From contig CAUYUJ010000669.1 in the NCBI GenBank assembly GCA_963575745.1, positions 511,501 through 575,500 of the forward strand: 64,000 nucleotides of DNA, written 5' to 3'. A program made the position numbers and the translations under genes. How positions within the stretch are numbered: position 1 is the first letter of the stretch; each line of letters begins with the position of its first letter. The stretch comes from Prorocentrum cordatum. Its lineage: Eukaryota > Sar > Dinophyceae > Prorocentrales > Prorocentraceae. A model generated the notes under the pieces. That model saw only the letters and a program-made list of their open reading frames with translations, did no database searches and had not been told where the DNA came from. Below are positions 33,341-43,036 of this stretch, piece by piece.

Positions 33341-33871
33341 TTGGCCGACCCTGCCGACAGCTCAATTGCAGTTGTGAACTCCATGGCTGCCAGATACTTG
33401 AGTGCCGGTATGTCCCTCGTGAATTATGCCGACGAGCTGTTCGAGGAGATATTCACTGGCCACAATGAGATCGATTCGGCAGACTGGCTGGGCATGCCCA
33501 TCGCGGGGCAATCTGCCGATATTGAATTTGTCGAGAAATCCCACATGCCCGCCAAAGGAGATGATGACATCGCGGTGACACCCGCGGATTCAGAAGTCAC
33601 TATTCCTGCAACAGAGGAGGAACTACAATTAATGCTTTATCCTCGGGTGATTGGCGGTCCGACAAACACGGACTTGAGTGATGATGGTCCTTTGCGGGGG
33701 AGCCCGCGAGATGCTGGCGATCTGTCTGAACGCCTCAAGCGCGAGCTCGGCCACAACGAAGGACTTCACTATACGTTCGTAGCTTCGGACCGCTCCATGA
33801 GCCGCCTGGAGCGATCGGCAAGCCGCCAGGCCTGGAGACGTAAGTATCGCGCCGACGACGATGACGAATAA
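33341..33871 (+). pseudogene. Acidic post-Gag block of copy B
   Basis: Open frame of 176 codons with mixed, mostly acidic composition (TEEELQLML, YRADDDDE at the C-terminus). It holds one hairpin motif read as I-A-G-Q-S-A. No catalytic or metal-binding motif is visible. It may be a linker or spacer region of the polyprotein between Gag and the Tpt1-like domain. Confidence 0.45.
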
Positions 33872-36120
33872 TGGGAAGATGACGCACGTCTGGCGCGTCG
33901 CTGTCGGGTCCGCAGCGGCTCGCCCGAACGCGCGCGCGCGCTCCAGTGGCGCTCGCTCTAGAGGCCTTCAGCGCCCTCATCTTCCTGGTGGCAGGGCCCC
34001 GGGGGCCCTTCCAAGGAAGGGCAATGGACCTGGCGCTCCATCGAGGAGGGGGCGCTTGCGGGGGCACCCGCGTCACGGGGAATAACTTCGCGAATCGCAT
34101 CCAGAAGACCAGCGCCATATTGACCGCTCGGATGCTGGATTGGCTCGCCAACGCATCGACCCAGATGCGATGCGACACTGGTTGAACAAGGGTTAGACTG
34201 AGCACCGGATTCGTCACTTGCATTATCTTCGCAAGGTTGGTCGACATGGCGAAGGCAAAGTCACTCGCTCAAAATGGGGGGGGGGGGCTGTCAAAATACA
34301 AGATGCCCTGATGCAGCGTGACTTTAAGAGGGCCATCATCGAGGAACGGAAACTTGACTGGGGCGTTGCTTGCACTTGCATCGAGCATGCCGGCCACGGG
34401 CTCGGCTGCCCCAAGAGGCGCCCACCAAGGAGCCCCAATTTCCGAAAGACAGCGCGGGTCTGGTCTCACGGCGATGGCCGGGGTCACTGCACCGATCCGA
34501 GTACGACACCATACGACGAGCAGTTGACGAAAGGCGACTACGAACAAGCTACAGCCCAATTAATATTTCACTATATGAAGATATGGAAAAACTGTTCACC
34601 TGTTCGTTTTTTAAAGATATTCAGCCGTGATTGGAACGCGGGGAAACCTGCTTCGCCCAGACCAGCAGAAGACGACCAGCAAGAAGATGCTGAAGCCGAA
34701 GACGTGGCCGAAGCGGTGGGCCCCACGGCAGCGGCTCCTGCAGGGTACGGCTCGGACTACTCCGATGCCCTCTCCACTGTCACGGACGTCATTTACGATG
34801 CGGACACCCGTATTGAACATCGCCACGGAAGGCATGGATCTTTCCCCATGAAGACCAGTCGCCTACCGCGTTGGATCTGCAGGTTGGGTAAAGACTACTG
34901 TTGACGAAAGGCTTAGCGCTACTAAATATAACCTGTCCATCAGGAGCAAGGCTACTATCGGGAATATGGTGCTGAGAAAGCCCGATGGGGTGGGCCTCAA
35001 CCATGACAGAGATCCCATGCGCCATGAGCCATGAGTACCTGCAGGGACAACGCCAAAGGCACTTCCTCCTAAAGCAGAGACCAAGTCAAAGAAAGATAAG
35101 CCTATTATTGTCCCTGAATCTTCGAGTTCTTCTTGCAATCCCAAGTCAATCGGTCCTGATCAGCTCAGGCCACCGCCTAAATAGAAGACGAGGAAAAGCC
35201 CAGATGACCCCAATCCTGGCGATACCAAGCAACAGCGACCTGCGGGGCAATCTGCTGACCGACGTCGATCCTGAGGACCAGCAGTTGCCGCCGCAGCAGC
35301 TTCATTTCAGGGCGCCAGTGCTCCTACCCCAAAGGACCCTGCGCCACGTCGCGGCCCCACACCTGGCCGGACACACAGGACTGGCTGGGCGCCGACGAGG
35401 GATCATCGAGGGATGCTTCTTCATAGAGGCGCGGTGCCGAGAAGAGATTGCTGGAAACTACATCAACGGCATCCGGGGCAGCTCCCAAAGACGAAAAGTG
35501 CGAGCACGACAACATCAGTGAAAGGAAACGCCAGGACTTCGACATCAGTACCACTCGGAGCACCCCTCGGACTGCAAGAGGATCCGCAGGCGCCGCCTCA
35601 TCATCGACAGGTGCCCGCGCACCTGCAGCATCTGGAGCGGCCAAATCTGCAGGACGGACTGATGAGCCAGATCAGATTTCCGCGGGGCAACCTGCTCTTA
35701 CTCTCGAAGTGCCGGTTTAGTGCGGACAGCATTGGGAATGTCTACGCACCGCCAGGCATCTGAAAATCATCCCAGCATATCGCCCCCATATCGATGACGG
35801 CTCTGATCGATACATCGCAACGAGTGCGACATCAAGGATACTGCCGTCATTGCCGATAATGACGCCTACACGCGTCAGGTTGCACGCAACCCCCTGCGTG
35901 GACGCTCGGCTCTCGCCTGTCTGTCCGAGGAGCTACTTGACGGGGATCCTCAAAGAAGATGGAATTGTTGGACCAGACTTGGTCTATGAGGAGCAGCGCT
36001 GCTGCTCAGAGTGGCTCACTACCGCTACTCGCCACAAACCATTCCACAACATACATATATATATGTATATATAGGATAGGTTTCTGAGAGGAGTGCCGTC
36101 TGATCTTTCGACGAAATCGA
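33872..36120 (+). pseudogene. Decayed linker region of copy B
   Basis: Main open stretches are 34218-34904 (228 codons, Cys/His-rich near ACTCIEHAGHGLGCPK, then acidic and Ser/Ala-rich), 34985-35521 and 35448-35720. Frame changes separate them. Hairpin motifs at 34638, 35242 and 35682 each read as A-G-[K/Q]-[P/S]-A. A short (AT)n palindrome at about 36047-36073 lies at the right edge. No family assignment is possible. Confidence 0.4.
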
Positions 36121-36127
36121 TGGATGG

Positions 36128-36990
36128 GTGGAGCACTCGGAGCTTCTCGACAAGTGGCCACCTGAGGTGTGTGATCGTTGCCGCTCCAGATACCTGGAGA
36201 CTGTCCAGCGCTGTCTCAGCGACCGCCATTGGGCATATCAAGCACTAGCTGTGCTGAACTTGATCGGCATGGTTGACAACGCTGGCATGCAGAAAAACAG
36301 GCTCCATGTCAAGGTGTGCAAGTTCGCTGCCGAGATTCACGACATGTACTTCATACGCCCGAGTAATGGACACAGCAGTCCTGGGATAAAGTGCCCTGAG
36401 TCATTGTATATCCGGATATCGGTTTTGACCATTCCAGGCGCACCTTGCATTCATGGCACCCAATGGGAGAATATCACGAACATACTTCGCATGGGACTGT
36501 CATGTCGCACCGACGACACCATCAAGAGAAAAGGCATACAGTTCGTTCCATGCTTGTCCATATCTACCTGGTGGCAACAGAATCCAGTCCGACCTTCGCG
36601 CCGACTCCGACGTATTAGTTATGATTAATTTAGAAAACTTGTTTCGTGATAGCGCGGCTATTTGGCGCTCAGCACATGATATTATCATGTCGGCAGACAG
36701 GAACGGCATAATTCTTCCGACTCGCATCGTCCAGTTCATAGGCACCCTGCCCAACGATAAGTGCATGCATGACCGCGTGGGAGATGCATGGATCAATCCT
36801 TTGTGTTTGTGGGACAACGTGCAGACATACATGAATTGTGATCTTTCCCTCGACGAGTTGTACGAATTTCGAAATGATGCACCATCGTTGAAGGATTGGT
36901 TAATTCCAAACACCCCCTACAATGTGAAGTGTCCCGGACCGACGCCCATCCAGGAGGTCGGTTTCTCTACGGTATGTTCGATGCAAGAAG
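36128..36990 (+). pseudogene. Tpt1/KptA-like RNA 2'-phosphotransferase domain relic
   Basis: Frame 2 (36128-36628) passes to frame 0 (to 37604) near 36590. Segments fit the C-terminal (ADP-ribosyltransferase-like) lobe of Tpt1/KptA: CIHGT (His codon 36452), then I-x2-M-GL, a short strand near QFVPCLS where the family has H-L-[SA], an Arg before D-V-L-V-M-I (about 36610-36635) and SADRNGIILPTRI (36690-36724) where the family has E-N-G-V-[WI]-L. The N-terminal winged-helix lobe with its R-H pair is not evident; instead there is a Cys-containing segment (VCDRCRSRYLE). Intact Tpt1 removes an internal 2'-phosphate left by tRNA ligase. The family call is by motif order; one catalytic His seems replaced. 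Confidence 0.5.
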
Positions 36991-38040
36991 GGTACCAAGC
37001 GGGGACACATGCAGGGGGATCTGACGGATCATGGATTCAGGCCCAGAGTGCGGACGTGACTGGTATGACATCGAATGGGATTGCTCCCAACGACATGCTG
37101 TGCGCCAACGATCTGTGGTGTGCGCAGACACAGCAGCTGCCAGTACCTGATGGGCAACCTGCGTCGTTTGCACTTATGAGTAGGGCCGCGACTCCCTTTG
37201 GGGCTCCACAGAGTGTTGGGAGCACCAACAGCCTAGAGGCGAGGCTCCAGAGCATTCGGATGGACCCACAGCTCTACCAGGCTCTGCAGGCGACATCGCC
37301 TCATCGCCGCGTCCACTTGCGGGGCAACCTGCTTTCCCTGACCACAACGCTGCACAGAGGACCGAGAGTGTGGTTGGTCAGCATCAGTGGATGTACCGGC
37401 AAATGCGCGAAGCCGCGCAGAGTATGCGTAGGGATGGCATCGACCACCCTAGCGCTAGCTGGACGCCGCCTTGGGAGTAAGTCCCAAACTCAAATCCATC
37501 ACCGGACAACCCAAACAGGTACGGATACGTGCCAGCGTTTTCAGTCATCCGACATACGATCCGACAGCTGCAGAGCGACCCGCAGCACTACCATGCTCAG
37601 GTGACGGGGAGACCTCGTGTGGGAACGCAGCCGGAAAACCCGCATTTACGGGCGACAGCCGACGACTTCTATCAGTCTCAGTTGACGCGCCGCTCTGGCT
37701 ACACGGCAGGTGTGCTGGGCAAGATTCCTCATGGTGGATATCTGGCTACCCCTATGCATTCAGATGTGACGCAGCAGGCCCCTGGCCTGGAATTGCGCCC
37801 AGAGATCCTAGCCATTCACTAGGCGCAACAGGCCGACCTTTCAATGCAGTTGGCCCGCCAGCGGCGCAACCATGAGCGGCAGGCGAACAGGATGCTGGGT
37901 CGTGCGGGACAAACTGCTACTCCAAGCATAGCAGGGACAGCTGCATTCAACCTGGCCGCGCTTGCAGCCATGCAGCCATCGTCGGTTCCACCGATCCAGC
38001 ATGAGATTGGTGAAGCCAGTCTGGAGCGCCAGACGCGTAT
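36991..38040 (+). pseudogene. Gln/Ser/Ala-rich linker of copy B
   Basis: The coding signal moves from frame 0 to frame 2 (37319 motif, then a Gln/Arg-rich helix QHQWMYRQMREAAQSM), frame 1 (37471-37875) and frame 2 (37844-38090). Four hairpin motifs (37149, 37319, 37630, 37904) are embedded. The low-complexity, Gln- and Ala-rich composition suggests an unstructured tether between the Tpt1-like and RING domains. Confidence 0.45.
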
Positions 38041-38089
38041 CAGGCCATCTGCAACACTGCCGGTCATCAGCGACGGTGACCTTAACAAG

Positions 38090-38252
38090 TGTGTCATATG
38101 CCTGGATCACTTCATGCATCACGACAAGGTCTGGAGGCTTCAGTGTGGCACATATTCCACGCACAGTGCTGGGACCGAGTGGCGCACGCTCGTGTGGACA
38201 GGCAATTGGCAAGTACGTCGGTGCCGCGACTGAGGCGCCCTGCGCTATCTGC
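38090..38252 (+). pseudogene. RING-H2 zinc finger broken by two frameshifts
   Basis: Ligand codons: C 38090 and C 38099 (CVIC, frame 2), C 38144, H 38149, H 38158 and C 38167 (CG, then HIFHAQCW, frame 1), C 38241 and C 38250 (CAIC, frame 0). The spacing C-x2-C-x14-C-x-H-x2-H-x2-C-x~24-C-x2-C is that of a RING-H2 domain, so all eight ligands survive, but two +1/-1 events split them over three frames. RING-H2 fingers usually recruit ubiquitin-conjugating enzymes. It sits just N-terminal to the protease-like domain. Confidence 0.7.
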
Positions 38253-38724
38253 AGGGGTGTTGGTCTAATCACAGTGAGTTTCATTATGCCCTCGCCGGAG
38301 ATCAAGATGCAGCAAATCGTCATGGATAAATACTCCGAGGGGGCTAACGAGCTCAGGGACCTTCGCGAAGAGCTCAACCGCATCGCGGTGATGATGACGA
38401 ACAACACGGCAGTTGGCGCAACAACATCTGCGGGGCAACCTGCTTCATCTGCCACTGCGGCGCAGGCGCCAGCAGCCACCGCGCCTGCTCTGGATGCGCT
38501 TATGCCATTGATAGCGGAAACAGCCAAAATCGCAGGGGCACCCGCTACGACTACACCTGCCGCGTTGCCGGCCAATGATATGTGGCTGAGGCGCATGGAG
38601 AGAGCCACCGAGAGGAGCGCGCAGTGGCTTCAAGCTCCGCGTGCATACATGCCAGATGGGCGCGACATCCGCCCGCGCAGCCAGCGCAGGACAGATATCC
38701 CGGTGAGCGCACGTAGCGGCATCA

Positions 38725-39654
38725 GTGCGATATCCGAGCGCGACATGCTTCACGCCGGTGTTGATGGTGAACACAGATGGCCAGATAGGCATGCTTGCTG
38801 ACGAGGATACGCTCATGAACATGCCGCTCGCATCTGCACCGCGCCCACACATGCATGACGAGTACCCCGCGGCCAGGATTTTCGAGAAGAGCCCCATTGC
38901 GGAGGAGGAGGCCCGCGGATACATGAACGTTGTCACGTCTCTGACGAGGAACGACTGGGTGTTGGAGCAGAGGCGTCGCAAGGGCATGCATGGCACAACG
39001 CTGTCTGAAGTGCCAGGAATATTCGGAGAACGCCATGACTTGGCCCTGGCCGCAAACAGTGGGACCATGGTGGATTGGGCGCTGACGATCCTTCTGGACA
39101 TCGTCAGCAACATCAGCGTCATCGGTCTGAAAACGGCACATACGTTTGAATACGTATCCCGCTCTCATGGACGCGATATCAAGAAGCTGAACCTGTCGAA
39201 GAGGCTCTACCTGTCTGGAGTGGGACATGGTGCCGCTGTATGCGACAAGTCCTTGCGCTGCACAATTGCGCGAAAGGAAAAAGGAGGTCCGGCGGGGGCA
39301 CCTGCTGCGCCGAGACTTGACACCTACTCAGCTAACATGGATGAGGGCCCAGGGGGGAATCCCCTTACCATCTTGGGTCTGAGGAGTATGTCTAATATGA
39401 GGACTATCCTGATCCTGGAGCAGGGGCACGAGAAGATGGTCATCCCCGGCTCTGAGATTTACAAGCTCCTTCTTGGGAAGGGTGGCAGAGTGTTTGACTT
39501 GGTGGAAACGCCTTCAGGGCACCTGGCATCGATGTCGTTTACAATCACGGCCAATCCTCACTGCGAGGACGCCCCGCTGCTCGTCAAGGAGGCAGCTGGC
39601 ACAGAGCCAGGCGCGGGGCAACCTCCTTCGAGCAGCGCGGGACACCTGCTATGA
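38725..39654 (+). pseudogene. Retropepsin-like (aspartic protease) domain
   Basis: The longest clean frame of the element, 309 codons. A strand with LLDIVSNISVIG (Asp codon 39097-39099) occupies the position of the catalytic D-[ST]-G, with Gly replaced by Val. It is followed by the flap-like SGVGHGA (about 39214), ILGLRSM (about 39371), a V-I-P-G segment and a SGHLASM end. This series is characteristic of protease regions in dinoflagellate Copia-like polyproteins I know. It lies between the RING finger and the region duplicated in copy A. Loss of the catalytic glycine suggests inactivity. Confidence 0.6.
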
Positions 39655-41405
39655 GCGATGCCCATGCGCACATGATGTCTCAGGATACCAAGGGCATCAG
39701 CTTCTCCATCAGCGAAGAAACGCTTGCTTTCACGATCCAGCCTGTGGTGAATAACACTTCGAAGACCTGGCATCGCAGGAACACGTCTTTCGGGAGCATC
39801 CCCACACCGGCCGACCAGGACTTCGTGGATGCCGCCCCATGCAGAGGCAGGGACACCTGCGGGAGGGGATGATGCCGCTGAGAAGTTTGGTATCTTTCCA
39901 TCGAGCAGCGGATCATCAGCGCAGCATGGCACGGGCGCGTGGACGCCCCCATCGGTTGAAAATGGGTGACGGGGGCAGGCGCGCGCCATGGCCACCCGCG
40001 CTTGCTCCGACAGGCCGAACACTCAGGCTCTGTCATCTAGCGCGGGGAAACCTGCATTCTTTTCCCAGGCGCCAGCTGCGCGCGCCAGGGACATTGGCAA
40101 GCCCGGCTGTGCGGCTGCCAACTACAGCAGTGGATCCGGCTGTGTGGCCGCTGCAGTAAATGAGCGCTCATCGCATCATTATCACTCTCGTGCACTTGTC
40201 ATAGAGGACATACGGACAGCTTGTGCTGAACTCCGAGCTCGTGGGTACATGTGCGACCGCATGACACATGCAGAGGTCATGACCGCTACTGGTACACAGT
40301 ATTTGGGTGCTCTACTCTCGGGGGATTATCCATTGCTATGGGTGGCATCGCCCACTGACTGGTATGTTAGGTTGCCTGGAAAGCGGGTGGACCATATTAT
40401 CACCGCATCCAAAATCAGATGACTAAGGCTCGGGCTCTACGTGTGTCTATGGTATTTGTGGGGCCACCAGGTTACTTCTGGAAACAGGGCCCCATGCGAG
40501 ATGCCATTGCAGATTTTGACATGCAGGTCATGCGTATGCGATGCTGCCATTTCGTTGCGAAGTTCAATCGTTCAAGTAAGTTGCGAAGCGGATCACATCT
40601 GCAAGTGGCAGCTACCTACGCGCGCATCCCAACTAATTTGCGGAGACGCACGTGTCAAACTGCAGGGAAACCTGCCCTACTTGCTGAGCATGAATTGGAC
40701 AGGCATGGCCAAGGCGCTCAGAAGGCATAGTGGCGCAACAAAGCATTGGCAATCATGGCCGCGAGATTGATTGAAAGGGAAACCACACAAGCGCTGTACA
40801 CCTTAGCATTCACACACGAGTGGATAAAGGAGCTCGAAGTTATGTTCACTCTTCAAAGCATGGCTCTGAATGGGACCATGTCGCAAGACTGGTAACGATG
40901 AACCTGGGCGAATATCAGAGCATACAAGACATCAAGATCCAGGGCCAGCCTATCGGGTACACTTACAGTGCACTGTTACCGAACCTTGTGACAACTATTC
41001 GTACTCGGTTATACTGGGGGCCGCCAGGATGGGTCTTCATCGGACAAGAGGACCAGCGACCACGCCCAAGGCAAGTTGCGTTCGTCGGTGACGATCGTCC
41101 CCCTCGCCCCTCGATTGAGCGCGGCCGCGTGCCCCCCCCTATTTCCGAAATCCCGACGCTAAGTTCACCTGATGCCGAACAACAGACAGCACTACCAACG
41201 GATGCCCGAATCAAACGAACAGAACACACATAAATCCGACAAAGAAGCGGGCATCAAGCCACGCAAGATACCCAAGGTAGTCGAAGAAGGCAACGACGAC
41301 TGCGGTGATGACTTCAAAGGTCTCGGATGTAGTGCGTACTACACCGACGTCCCCTTGATTTCCGACACGGGAGGCGATGATGAAGAGGAAGTTTTCATCA
41401 CGTGA
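39655..41405 (+). pseudogene. Conserved polyprotein domain of unknown function, copy B
   Basis: Coding signal passes through 39651-39872, 39847-39966, 39988-40422, 40419-40730, then 40730-40930 and 41172-41405. Shared with copy A are VIEDI, TWHVRLPG or its variant DWYVRLPG, MTKARA, FWKQGPMRD and AEHELD. The FVGPPGYFWKQGPM segment (about 40455) is well kept, which suggests a folded domain. It ends in an acidic tail (SDTGGDDEEEV). Compared with copy A it carries a 30-nt insertion at 40024-40053 that contains a hairpin motif. Function unknown. Confidence 0.6.
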
Positions 41406-41429
41406 CTTGCGGGGCTACTTGCTGAAACA

Positions 41430-42080
41430 TGCGCATGCGGATTCTCCATAATCCCATCGTTATGCGACGGACGACACAACAAGGTTGATATGTTGGAATT
41501 GTACGGGGAAGTGGAGGTATATCGCAGCTAGCATTCAGCCGAGGCTTCTCATCCGGAGGAAACTTAGACAAACGCTCATATGTTGACCAGGATGCAGTGA
41601 TGCATTGCCTCGATGTGTGCTTCGTCAATGTTGTCATACTACAACCCAACTGCAGAGCGACTGGACTACCTTCCTATTTCAACTCCCAAGGCAACTATGG
41701 CACCTGTCATGAGCATCATAAAGAAGATCTTCCACATACCAAGTTCAGTGGAAAAGTTGCCGTGCGCCAAAACGACCTTCGACGGTTTTACCTACGAGAA
41801 CAACCAGTGGGTACTTGGGTCAATCAGATACCGCCATGGACCACAGTGGCCAAATTCAAGGGCGCTTGCAAAGCGATCATGGGTCAATGTATTACTGGCT
41901 CACGTGATTCCCCATGTGGTATTGATACGAAAACCAACCGAGAGTATGGCCAACCACTGCCTTCTACTTTCACCCTTTGAACGAAAACGATGTGCTGGCC
42001 ATCATCAACGTGCATCGGTATGTAACAAAGAACTGCCCATGGCTGCACAGTATACTTCAAGGATGCAGTCTCTTTTCGTC
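41430..42080 (+). pseudogene. Methyltransferase-like domain, copy B
   Basis: Ordered motifs: VDMLELYG (about 41484), SGGNLDKR after a frame change, DVCFVNVVILQPNCRATG (41609-41663), YLREQPVGTW (about 41800), then a C-terminal part in frame 0 with PFERKRCAGHH (about 41977). A Gly-rich E-L-x-G-G loop, a P-x-C-type motif and a later R-E-Q-P resemble the SAM-binding, catalytic and ENV-type motifs of cytosine-C5 methyltransferases, but the spacing is compressed and the family is not certain. DNA methyltransferases inside dinoflagellate retrotransposons have been described. A stop at 41526-41528 and frame changes near 41510, 41600 and 41900 disable it. Confidence 0.45.
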
Positions 42081-42239
42081 GATGCAGTTCAGACCGCGCA
42101 CGACCTATTCCAAGTAAACCGTGGCCCCTTTCATGGTCACCCTTATTCTTCCACCGTGCCAGCCACCAACGTGAGGGGATTTCATTCGGACGATCCAACT
42201 GTCCATCGGCAGCCCGGCGGGTCGATCACCAGACCACCG

Positions 42240-42430
42240 GTCGGGGGGTTAGGGTGTCCTGCATGCGCGGATCATGTTAACATCTACTCTCCTTCACATG
42301 ACAGAAACCCTAAGCATTGCAGGTGGTACGATAAGGAAGACTACCATTGGGAATGTCCGAGCTGTAAGAATAACTACGACCATAACGAGCCTGGACATGT
42401 ACGGGCACCTGGCAAATTCAAGGTTGCTAA
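42240..42430 (+). pseudogene. Cys/His zinc-binding module of copy B
   Basis: In frame 0 (41613-42746): CPAC (42255-42266), SHDRN, HCRW, then WECPSCK (tgt codons 42354 and 42363) and a final GHVRAPGK. The repeated C-P-x-C plus H and C residues suggest a two-site zinc module. It is followed by a Pro/Ala-rich linker with another hairpin motif (42624), then the integrase segment. Confidence 0.55.
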
Positions 42431-42799
42431 ACCTTGGAAACTGCCCGACAATCCCAGACAGGCGCCACCGGCTCCTGCTGAACCAGCAGCACCACCACCC
42501 GAGGCACAAGCCGCAGCACCATTTGTGCGGCTAGGAGCACCAAGACCTGGCTCTAGAGCCGGACCCACAGCGGGCGCCAGCAGCCACGACATTACAGTAG
42601 GCAGACATGCTGCTGAACCTGCTGCAGGGCAACCTGCCTCGAGCGGAGCGGGTAGTTCGGATGGCCACATCCGACTGCCAAAGGTCAGAGTCAGACGTGG
42701 CCGACAGCGAGGAGGATATCCACCTCCGACAGCTGCGCGCCCATGACTTCCAGACTGGTCATGGTTCGACGTACAAGCCAATCTACAAAACTTACGAAG

Positions 42800-43036
42800 C
42801 CTTGATCCAAGCGTGGTAACACGCGAGCTGCGGAAGCTACATTTGCGTTGGTTCCATGCGAAAGAGCTTAAGATGATACTCGCCTTAACCAAGATAGGTC
42901 TGGACAACGTTCAACCTGAGCAACGGTGTCTGCGACGCGCGTCGGGAGTGCAGGGCTTGGGACAAGCATGGGCATACGGTTATGCCATATACTGCACTGC
43001 CTGGCAAGTTCAACGAAGAAGTTGAATGTGACCTCA
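42800..43036 (+). pseudogene. Integrase zinc-binding (HHCC-type) module, truncated
   Basis: Frame 0 reads ELRKLHLRWFHAKELKMILA (from about 42825), giving the two His ligands. After a frame change near 42915, frame 1 reads GVCDARRECRAWDKHG (from 42925), where a C-x2-C pair is expected; one Cys is now Arg, leaving C-x4-C. The next segment (LPGKFNEEVECDLM) is the usual lead-in to the integrase core with its D,D-35-E triad, but the sequence changes character at about 43036 and the core is absent. Confidence 0.6.

Larger units (their letters stand above)
32793..42637 (+). repeat. 14-nt hairpin motif series in copy B (about 19 copies)
   Basis: Copies start at 32793, 33503, 34638, 35242, 35682, 37149, 37319, 37630, 37904, 38430, 38532, 39292, 39613, 39637, 39847, 40042, 40672, 41409 and 42624. 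Eight are exact GCRGGGMAACCTGC. The stem is GCRGG/CCTGC (R pairs with T/U as A-U or G-U) and the loop GCAA or GAAA, both GNRA tetraloops; other copies have GGCA, GACA or GCTA loops. All lie on the coding strand and all are read in the same codon phase, giving A-G-[Q/K/A]-P-A in the local frame even though that frame changes many times. Two TCTGC variants keep pairing through G-U. Confidence 0.8.
31640..43036 (+). mobile_element. Copia-like retroelement, copy B, truncated
   Basis: A run of decayed coding blocks on one strand follows the order Gag with CCHC knuckle, acidic linkers, Tpt1-like domain, RING-H2 finger, retropepsin-like domain, conserved unknown domain, methyltransferase-like domain, zinc finger and integrase zinc-binding module. 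The order PR-IN before any RT is that of Ty1/Copia. Reading frames change about every 300-800 bp by single-base indels, and there are scattered stops. It ends abruptly at about 43036, inside the start of the integrase; the core, RT and RNase H are missing. No LTR pair, primer-binding site or target duplication is visible. 39477-41805 is duplicated as copy A at 1-2457. Confidence 0.75.

Noticed and set aside
31640-43036. LTRs flanking the Copia-like element
   Set aside because: I compared the sequence around both ends by eye and saw no long direct repeat, primer-binding site or polypurine tract; truncation on the right makes a pair impossible in any case.
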